Under the pieces are notes generated by a model, which saw nothing but the letters and a program-made list of their open reading frames with translations, was not told where the DNA came from and did no database searches. From an uncultured Erythrobacter sp. (GTDB taxonomy: Bacteria > Pseudomonadota > Alphaproteobacteria > Sphingomonadales > Sphingomonadaceae), in NCBI GenBank assembly GCA_913055155.1, contig CAJXJR010000017.1, forward strand, positions 1 to 61,758: 61,758 nt of DNA, read 5' to 3'. The position numbers and the translations under genes were made by a program. Positions 55,818 through 61,758 of this stretch are shown piece by piece. Positions within the stretch are counted from its first letter, which is position 1; every line of letters starts with the position of its first letter.

Positions 55818-56437
55818 TACGAATCTGCTTCGTCGCCTTGTCCGTCTTCAAGAGTAAGAGAGTAACTCGCGTCGGGTAATGGAACTTCTCCTCCAAAAAG
55901 CAAAATGGAATTCATCTCCACGTCCTGAAGTCGTACATTAACGAGTGGAGCGACATCGGGGCCATTGGGATCACCGGAATACCCGAGGCCCGACCAGAGG
56001 TACTCTACCACAACATCGTCTGCAGAAATATCGGGCTTTATCAGCTGCATCTCTGCAACGATATTATTGAAAGCATCGCCATCGGCCTCTTCGCCAAAAT
56101 CGCAGGCAGAACTGTCCAAGCAGGTGCAGGTCACGGCCCCACCGGATGAGCTGCAACTGATACCACCAAAAGCGCTGATCGGAACAACGGTCCCCTGAGG
56201 AATTCCGCCGTCCACAGCGAAACTGTAGTTTTCATTCTTCAGGCCGTCAGCGACCAAATCCGTGACGACAGCATAGCGCGCTCCTGATTGGGTAGCCTTT
56301 TCAGCCTTGTTGAATTCCCAAGCGTAACGGCCGGCATCGATGATGCCGAAAAGAAAAAGCAAGATGAGCGGCAGCAGCAGGGCATATTCCACCGCTGTCC
56401 CACCGGAATCACACTTGAAGGCTCGCTTAAATATCAT
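55817..56437 (-). CDS. TadE-like minor pseudopilin, Cys-rich
   Basis: This 206-residue protein has the TadE N-terminus (GGTAVEYALLLPLILLFLFGIIDAGRYAWEFNKAEKAT), a prepilin-like leader plus one helix. The periplasmic part has a Cys cluster (ISCSSS, VTCTCLDSSACDF) that may form disulfides. It overlaps the other tadE gene (ATGA) and the cpaE start (TAATG). Confidence 0.88.
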   Translation of the reverse strand: MIFKRAFKCDSGGTAVEYALLLPLILLFLFGIIDAGRYAWEFNKAEKATQSGARYAVVTDLVADGLKNENYSFAVDGGIPQGTVVPISAFGGISCSSSGGAVTCTCLDSSACDFGEEADGDAFNNIVAEMQLIKPDISADDVVVEYLWSGLGYSGDPNGPDVAPLVNVRLQDVEMNSILLFGGEVPLPDASYSLTLEDGQGDEADS

Positions 56438-56940
56438 AATCCCATGACCGCCGCCTGAGAACTAGCTCGCAATTTGGATCCATTGATCCCAAGTGCAATA
56501 GAGCCAAAGAGAGCGGGATAATCGACTTCAGCCGATACGGTAACGATGGGAGCACCGCTTGGCTCCTCCGCCCATATGCCCGTGTTCGTATCACTGTCGC
56601 ACTCGACGGTGACTGTGACTTGCGTAGCGTTGTCATCCCAACCGGGGACGACAGGCGGCTCGCTCGCATCAATTGTTCCTGTTCGCGTAAGGTTCTTGAT
56701 ACGGGCAATGACCGTGCTGTCGGAGAATGTCCCTGAATCGCAATCAACAACCGAAAAAGATTGACGACCAGCAAACCGTGCGCCGTCACGAACCGACTTG
56801 ATAACCTTATGCTCGCTCCACAAATAGTAGCCAGCCTCTAGCCCTCCAAACAGAAGAAGGACCAGCAGTGGCAAAATCAGCGCCATTTCCGCCGCGGCTG
56901 CCCCTTCCCGGCATTGAATGAAGGTCCTAAGCCTCCGCAT
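56434..56940 (-). CDS. tadE: TadE-like minor pseudopilin
   Basis: This 168-residue protein has the TadE pattern at its N-terminus (REGAAAAEMALILPLLVLLLFGGLEAGYYLWSEHKVIKSVRDGARFA). The leader is probably cut by CpaA before the helix. The rest is a small periplasmic domain. It lies between tadG and the second TadE-like gene, overlapping both. Confidence 0.9.
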   Translation of the reverse strand: MRRLRTFIQCREGAAAAEMALILPLLVLLLFGGLEAGYYLWSEHKVIKSVRDGARFAGRQSFSVVDCDSGTFSDSTVIARIKNLTRTGTIDASEPPVVPGWDDNATQVTVTVECDSDTNTGIWAEEPSGAPIVTVSAEVDYPALFGSIALGINGSKLRASSQAAVMGL

Positions 56941-58511
56941 CAGCGCACCAGATAAGGCACATCGCGCCTCACGGCCTGTGAACCACCCCCACTACCCGTA
57001 CCGATCGATGTCTCGCGGATTGCTTCAAGGTAAATCTCGTCGTTATCGCGGCCGTTATCGCCACTGATAATTGGCTCGACGAGGAACATGTCCCACCACT
57101 CGTCCACCTCAATCGCGACTGAACCCCCACTTAGTGAAGCGCAATTGGTCACTGCAGCAACTGTAATTACCCGGCGGTCGACCGTACCACTCGGAGCGGC
57201 GGGCTCGCAAACTGGGCGAGCAACCTCTCCTGTAGCCATATTTGGCCATCGACTTGTCGGCCTCGTTTTGTTGTCAGGGTTGGGGAGCAAATTCCGCTCC
57301 CAGAGATAGGTCTCGTACCGCGTCCAATCCGGGACCTCTGGGTATATACTGATATCGGTAACGCCGTGATTATAGTAAAAATAATCAGCCCTCGGCCACT
57401 CGCCGTCGCCAAAGCGATCGCCCTCGGTAACCGTCCCGGAATTATCACAATCACCACCGCCAAAGCTCAAATAATGACATAGATCGCGAGAATAGCCCAT
57501 CGCATCGACCCGGCCATCCTCATCTTGCAGCTCTAGTGAAGGATTCGTCTGACCGGCATCAGCACCCGGACTGAACTGGTTTTCAGGCAATTGCCAACCC
57601 TGGCTGCCAATTCGACATTGGTTCGTTGTCGTACCTCCGGGCGTTGCCTGTACCAGGTCCTTAACTTGATTTGGTGCGGCGGGACACGCGCCACTCAAGC
57701 GACAAGCATTTAAAGGAGCCTGGTTACCTTGCGGATAGATGTCGAAGCGGGTGTTGAACGCTTCGTACAATTCCTGCGCATTACCAGTCTCCGGCAAGGT
57801 GCCATCGACCGGGACGCAATCGAGAGGCACTTCTTCGTAGGCAATGGCTTTCGCCAAATCGGCGATAGATCCGGAGCCAACCTCTAGGAAGCCGAAATCA
57901 CCCGGCCCCCACGTGTTTCCTCCGACGTGACTGGTAGCCTCAATGCCTATCCCCGGGGCCAGCCCCTCGGTTGGCAGACAAATCATTAGCGGCGGCACCT
58001 CACAGACGGCAGAGGCGACGCCCGCCGTCGCACCAGCATCGAGGCCACCGGAATCAAGGAGACCCACAATGGGCGTTAGGGCGTAGTCGGCCGTCCGCTC
58101 GTCAACAACCACCTCGATAAAGAAAGCAGTCGCATCGCTCGTGGCGGCTGTCGTCTTGTCTGCGTCCTGCCAAAAGCGAATTTTCCCTGTTGCATCGCAA
58201 GCAGTTTCTGTAGCTATGGAAACTGCAAGGCTGCCACCCTCGACCCTCCCAAGGAGGGTTTCGTTCGTCAGAAGACTGGCTGCTGCGTTGGCGGCACGAG
58301 AACAAGCACCTGACTCTTGATCCAACTGGCTTGCACCTGCCAAGGCCGCCTGGTCAGCCGCATTTTGCAACTCCGTATGCATTCCGGCCATGCGCGCATA
58401 ATCGAAACCCACACCCGCGATGGCGATCAAAGCAATGAGCCCAAGTGCATAGGTCGCGGCCACGGCGCCCGATTCATCGACCAAAAATTTCGCTACATTC
58501 TCCTTGGCCAT
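56940..58511 (-). CDS. tadG: TadG-like pilus assembly protein
   Basis: This 523-residue protein has a TadE/G-type N-terminus (DESGAVAATYALGLIALIAIAGVGFDYARMAGMHTELQNAADQAALAGAS). A large extracytoplasmic domain follows, with no clear von Willebrand motif and with several Cys (for example VCEVPPLMICLP, ACRLSGACPAAPN). TadG-type proteins are minor pilus or surface components. The gene shares a TGATG junction with tadE. Confidence 0.88.
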   Translation of the reverse strand: MAKENVAKFLVDESGAVAATYALGLIALIAIAGVGFDYARMAGMHTELQNAADQAALAGASQLDQESGACSRAANAAASLLTNETLLGRVEGGSLAVSIATETACDATGKIRFWQDADKTTAATSDATAFFIEVVVDERTADYALTPIVGLLDSGGLDAGATAGVASAVCEVPPLMICLPTEGLAPGIGIEATSHVGGNTWGPGDFGFLEVGSGSIADLAKAIAYEEVPLDCVPVDGTLPETGNAQELYEAFNTRFDIYPQGNQAPLNACRLSGACPAAPNQVKDLVQATPGGTTTNQCRIGSQGWQLPENQFSPGADAGQTNPSLELQDEDGRVDAMGYSRDLCHYLSFGGGDCDNSGTVTEGDRFGDGEWPRADYFYYNHGVTDISIYPEVPDWTRYETYLWERNLLPNPDNKTRPTSRWPNMATGEVARPVCEPAAPSGTVDRRVITVAAVTNCASLSGGSVAIEVDEWWDMFLVEPIISGDNGRDNDEIYLEAIRETSIGTGSGGGSQAVRRDVPYLVR

Positions 58512-58538
58512 CCACTTGCACTCACTTTTCTAGCGAAA

Positions 58539-58841
58539 TCAGTTGCCGCCGCTTCCGCCACCGCCGCTCCCACCGGTCACACCCGAGGTCGTGCTTTCAC
58601 CGGTGGGGTCCGGGACATCGTTGTTGCGATATCGCTCAATCGCATCGGCTGCATGTTCTCCGCTGGTGGTCATTGGGTCAACGTAGACGGGCTCGGGATT
58701 GACGACTTGAGCCATCATCGTCTGCCGATTGGCTTCGCCAAAAGTGCTGTCGCCGGGCTCCTCAAGGATTGAGTCAGTTGTGCACCCACTGAAGAGGATT
58801 GCAGCTGCAGAAGCGAAAATAATTTTCTTCTCAGTATTCAT
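58539..58841 (-). CDS. small lipoprotein in the cpaD position
   Basis: This 100-residue lipoprotein has a lipobox (AAILFSGCTT), a central segment HAADAIERYRNNDVPDP and a Gly/Ser-rich tail. It occupies the place of cpaD in Caulobacter-type loci but does not show CpaD's conserved features, so it is probably a different, perhaps pilotin-like protein. The start is ATG 58841 with AAGGAAG 7 bases upstream. It overlaps the end of cpaC by 11 bases. Confidence 0.8.
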   Translation of the reverse strand: MNTEKKIIFASAAAILFSGCTTDSILEEPGDSTFGEANRQTMMAQVVNPEPVYVDPMTTSGEHAADAIERYRNNDVPDPTGESTTSGVTGGSGGGGSGGN

Positions 58842-60246
58842 AATCGCTTCCTTCATAGTCTTCGGCATCGCCAGGACCAGGCTGCGCGCCACCTCGCGCC
58901 GGCAGCGGATCCTCGCCTTCTCCCAGCAAAAAGACCTCAGCCGGTTCGGGCACGGCTACGCGATCAGTCGGCAGGCGAACTTGATCAGGCCGGATTGGCT
59001 GAACCAACCGGGGCGTGACGACGATCAGCAACTCCGTTTCACCGCGCTGAAATTCCGTGGACCGAAACAAAGAGCCAAGGATCGGGATAGAGCCGAGGAC
59101 TGGTAGTTGTCGCACGACTGTCTCGTAATCCTCCTGCAAAAGCCCGGCGATGGCAAAGCTTTCGCCATCCCGCAACTCAATCACAGTGTTGGCGCGACGC
59201 GTCTGCAGGCCCGGCACCGTGATGCCGTTCAAACTCACAGAGGATGCAGGATCGATAGACGAAACCTCCGGTCGAACCCGCAGGTTTATGGTGTTGTCGG
59301 CCAAGACCGTAGGCACGAAACCCAGGCTGACGCCGAATTGCTTGAATTCAATAGAGAGTACTGGCCCGTTGCCGCCGGAGTTGTTCTGGGCAACAGGGAT
59401 AGGATACTCACCTCCGGCGAGGAATGAAGCCTCTTCCCCCGAAAGAGCAACAAGGGTGGGCTCAGCGAGTGTTCTGGCAAAGCCCCTGCGCTCCAGTGCG
59501 GTCAACGTTCCCTCGATATCAACATTGCCGATGCTAAAAACCCTCGAAAAGATACCAAAGGCCTCACCAGGCAGCCCTGCGAACCCACCTTCATCATCCA
59601 CGGGGAATGTGACGGCATCGCCAAAAGCACCATTGAACCTTCCGCTCTCAGAGCTACCAATCCCGCCGACACCCAGCTGATCGGCGACCGACCGATTGAC
59701 CTCGGCAAACCGGACCTCGAGCATGACCTGCTGGCTGCTGCCGAGCGAAATCATGTTTACAACATTGTCGCCAGCATAGGTCTGAGCGAGCTGCATCGCC
59801 CGATCAATAGCACCCGCATCTGAAACGAGGCCAGTCAGGACCATGGACGAGCCCGAAATCGACGCTTCTATGTCGGCGCCCGGAATAAGCTGCGCGGCCT
59901 GCTCCTCGAAGGCCTCGACATCGGGTCCGACCGCAACGTCGAGCACCGTCAGCACGATTCCTCCCTCACCGTAAAGCGTGAGGCTTGTCGTGCCCATTGA
60001 TTTGCCGAGGACATAAACGGACTGGGTCGTCAACGGGAGAATGTCCGCGATGTCAGCATTACCCACCATTGCTCGAACGATCGGCCGATCAACGCTTATG
60101 ACCCGGCTCTTGTTAAGGGGCAGGTCGACCGTGCCGCCATGAACATTCTGAACTTCGGATTGCGCCGCCGCAGGTTGAGTGGACAGCGCCAACCCCAGCC
60201 CTGCAATTGCCAGCGATGCGGCAGTTAGCAAATTAGCGCGAGCCAT
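58831..60246 (-). CDS. cpaC: CpaC/RcpA pilus secretin
   Basis: This 471-residue outer-membrane secretin has a signal peptide (ending PAAAQS) and N-terminal domains with BON-like VGNADIADILPLTTQSVYVLGKSMGTTSLTLYG. The secretin core (from about residue 165, MLEVRFAEVNRSVADQLG) ends in the conserved RANTVIELRDGESFAIAGLLQ and PVLGSIPILGSLFRS. ATG 60246 gives the signal peptide; an upstream start would overlap cpaB further. It forms the channel through which the Flp pilus passes. Confidence 0.95.
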   Translation of the reverse strand: MARANLLTAASLAIAGLGLALSTQPAAAQSEVQNVHGGTVDLPLNKSRVISVDRPIVRAMVGNADIADILPLTTQSVYVLGKSMGTTSLTLYGEGGIVLTVLDVAVGPDVEAFEEQAAQLIPGADIEASISGSSMVLTGLVSDAGAIDRAMQLAQTYAGDNVVNMISLGSSQQVMLEVRFAEVNRSVADQLGVGGIGSSESGRFNGAFGDAVTFPVDDEGGFAGLPGEAFGIFSRVFSIGNVDIEGTLTALERRGFARTLAEPTLVALSGEEASFLAGGEYPIPVAQNNSGGNGPVLSIEFKQFGVSLGFVPTVLADNTINLRVRPEVSSIDPASSVSLNGITVPGLQTRRANTVIELRDGESFAIAGLLQEDYETVVRQLPVLGSIPILGSLFRSTEFQRGETELLIVVTPRLVQPIRPDQVRLPTDRVAVPEPAEVFLLGEGEDPLPARGGAQPGPGDAEDYEGSDYEY

Positions 60247-61087
60247 AACGAGGAACCTCGTAGTTTGTTGAATCAGTACCGCGAACAATCGTCATCTGTG
60301 GCCCCGAACGAGTTTGACGGACAGGGGCTGCAGCCGGAGCAGAGGAAGATTGGTGCGGCGGTGGAGCGCTGGCAGTCCTTACGCGAGAAGGGGGCGGCCG
60401 AAAATACCCAAGGCTGGAAACGGTTACGCTTGGCGTAGGACCAACTTCCTGGTTCTCAACGTTGCGCAAGGCCAAGGACAGACTGCCAACCTGCCTTGCG
60501 AGCGTGAGACGCTGCGCTGATATCGGATCGACTTGAAGGGTCGCTGTGTCGACAACCGCGGGCTCTGTATCCTGCTCGTTTGATCGTCGGTCAATGGCAA
60601 GAACCTGTACATTTTCGAGAAGCACGACTGTCGTTTCTTCCCGCGTGAGCATGACGTCAACGACATCTCCAGGAAGCACAAAACCTGCGACGCCGGAGAC
60701 CTGGTTCACCGGGATGGAAACCGCACGCATATCGACCGGCAAATTGGCTGAAAGCGAGGCCCTTCCCGAAATACGAGACTGCAAGATCGGCTCACCAATT
60801 GCGATTGGGCGGATGGCCACCTGCCCCGGCTCGATGCTACTCAGGTCATTAAAAGCCCCCTGCGGCACAGAGTTTGCAGGCCAGCTGACCAGACGAACAT
60901 TTTCGTTGTTCAAGGCCGTTCCGAATTCGAGTTCTTGTGACGCCACGGCAACATTGACGAGATCCTGCTCTTCAACAAATGCCTGTTGTCGCTCTTCAAC
61001 TCCGCTGAACCAAGTGTTTGCGAGATAGACTGCAAGCACACCCAACAGGCCCGCGGCGACCAAAATGATGATGTTTCGTTGGTTCAT
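60233..61087 (-). CDS. cpaB: CpaB/RcpC pilus assembly protein
   Basis: This 284-residue protein has one N-terminal membrane helix (IIILVAAGLLGVLAVYLANTW) and a SAF domain (ASQELEFGTALNNENVRLVSWPA). A CpaB core with VSIPVNQVSGVAGFVLPGDVVDVMLT follows, and the C-terminal stretch is Pro/Ser-rich and probably disordered. It assists secretin assembly. It overlaps the cpaC start by 14 bases. Confidence 0.93.
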   Translation of the reverse strand: MNQRNIIILVAAGLLGVLAVYLANTWFSGVEERQQAFVEEQDLVNVAVASQELEFGTALNNENVRLVSWPANSVPQGAFNDLSSIEPGQVAIRPIAIGEPILQSRISGRASLSANLPVDMRAVSIPVNQVSGVAGFVLPGDVVDVMLTREETTVVLLENVQVLAIDRRSNEQDTEPAVVDTATLQVDPISAQRLTLARQVGSLSLALRNVENQEVGPTPSVTVSSLGYFRPPPSRVRTASAPPPHQSSSAPAAAPVRQTRSGPQMTIVRGTDSTNYEVPRYGSR

Positions 61088-61145
61088 CTACCCCCCCTGC
61101 TCACGCACCATCTGTGGCGCAGAAAAAAAAATTACTCAACAAGAA

Positions 61146-61180
61146 TGACGGCCCGGTCCCGATTTGGGAACGGACCGTCA
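61146..61180 (-). terminator. hairpin between pilin and cpaB, probable attenuator
   Basis: TGACGG (61146-61151) pairs with CCGTCA (61175-61180), with inner CCG/CGG and TCCC/GGGA pairing around a GATTT loop. It follows the pilin gene by 23 bases. The T-run is weak and about 18 bases away, so partial termination is likely. That would give abundant pilin and less assembly machinery. Confidence 0.65.
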
Positions 61181-61203
61181 CACTTTAGCACTAGCTATTA
61201 GTA

Positions 61204-61389
61204 TTAGCAGCTGTTCGCAGTGCCCGTATTGATGCAATTCGCCGTGTTGTTCATGGCGTCACCAATAGAGCCGCCGAGAGTGATCGCGCCCAGAACGATA
61301 GCGATACCTACGATGACGAGAATGAGAGCATATTCGGCAGCCGAAGCGCCGGACTCATCGCGAATGAACTGTTCCATAAAGTTGCGCAT
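61204..61389 (-). CDS. flp: Flp/Fap type IVb major pilin
   Basis: This 61-residue prepilin has the motif DESGASAAEYALILVIVGIA. CpaA should cut after the Gly to give a mature pilin with the usual Glu-Tyr pair at positions 5-6 and a helix of about 20 residues. The C-terminus has two Cys nine residues apart (NCINTGTANSC), which could form a disulfide loop. GGGGA lies 7 bases upstream of ATG 61389. It heads the tad locus; a hairpin separates it from cpaB. Confidence 0.95.
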   Translation of the reverse strand: MRNFMEQFIRDESGASAAEYALILVIVGIAIVLGAITLGGSIGDAMNNTANCINTGTANSC

Positions 61390-61758
61390 TATATTTCCCC
61401 ATATTTGTTATTCAAAACCGATCAGCGATCGGATATTAGCAAAGTCCCGGCCTCTATTTCCGGATTTTGAAAAGCGGAACCTCTGGTGGTTCGCCAAAAC
61501 CTCGAAGAAATCTTGGAGCGTGGCTGTAACCACATCCCGCCTTCGCCATTATGTTTCCCATAACTGATTAACAGCTGGAAGGTTTTTGTTAGGGCATTAG
61601 AACTAAGTCTGTTTTTCAGATATTTAGGCGGCGCGGAAGTTGCGAAAAATGGTAAATTCTCGTAACGCTGGCAGTAATATCTCTGACCTTCCCCCAAGAA
61701 AGTGGTCCGTTTTGAGAGTTAGGATTTCGGCTATTTACGGCTTGGAAGGAGCTGATGA
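61390..61758. other. 369 bp upstream of the pilin gene, no convincing gene
   Basis: An AT-richer stretch that should hold the pilin promoter. An open frame at 61422-61697 on the minus strand lacks motifs and a ribosome site and is not called. I looked for TTAA-N7-TTAA (CtrA-type) and sigma-54 elements and saw none that convince. Confidence 0.5.

Noticed and set aside
61422-61697. 91-codon frame upstream of the pilin
   Set aside because: No ribosome site, no motif, and it occupies the expected pilin promoter region.

Overview
The window looks like chromosomal DNA of an aerobic alphaproteobacterium, most likely a sphingomonad of the Erythrobacteraceae type. The reasons are a NepR/EcfG general stress response module (known only from Alphaproteobacteria), a large TonB-dependent receptor with an N-terminal regulatory domain, an HWE histidine kinase, a Caulobacter-type Tad/Cpa pilus locus, and high G+C with tight ATGA gene overlaps. 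The assignment is an inference from gene content. I saw no rRNA, tRNA, CRISPR array or intact insertion sequence.

Layout. (1) 1-5.1 kb: an orphan FecR-domain protein, then a TonB-dependent receptor and a beta-propeller phytase in one operon, probably for phosphate scavenging from phytate. (2) 5.1-11.9 kb: a three-gene operon of transglutaminase/DUF2126, a fused circularly permuted ATP-grasp/alpha-E protein, and a second transglutaminase; this is a widespread but poorly understood predicted peptide-bond-forming system. (3) 11.9-16 kb: an APC permease, a Rieske oxygenase and a phytoene-dehydrogenase-like flavoprotein in one operon, substrate unknown. (4) 16.2-21 kb: a two-subunit molybdenum hydroxylase of the IorAB type facing a modABC molybdate importer. 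(5) 21-23.8 kb: a CHASE-HWE kinase divergent from nepR-ecfG, with overlapping back-to-back EcfG-type promoter sequences between them. (6) 23.8-30.5 kb: housekeeping genes (AI-2E transporter, Fe superoxide dismutase, glmM-thiD, a LOG-family protein behind a 17-G tract, a 1-Cys peroxiredoxin).

(7) 30.7-43.3 kb is the most interesting part. Five transcription units combine sulfide/persulfide enzymes with a complete tripartite efflux pump: DUF442-SulP-mini-HTH; peroxiredoxin-ArsR; rhodanese-RND adaptor-RND pump-thioredoxin; sulfide:quinone oxidoreductase-DUF2892-TolC; and an ETHE1-like persulfide dioxygenase. The two halves of the known Blh fusion (DUF442 and metallo-beta-lactamase) are separate genes about 10 kb apart. 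The ArsR protein resembles the persulfide sensors BigR/SqrR but has only one cysteine. A shared sequence motif lies in the control regions. I read this as a sulfide-responsive cluster with its own RND exporter, substrate unknown.

(8) 43.4-47.5 kb: a bioBFDA biotin operon. (9) 47.5 kb to the end: sampled lines here are lower in G+C (48-60%) than lines upstream (63-65%). This part begins with three poorly characterised genes (YflT-like glycine-rich protein, CPBP protease, small membrane protein) and continues into an essentially complete tad/cpa locus read right to left from the Flp pilin to the prepilin peptidase. Acquisition by transfer is plausible.
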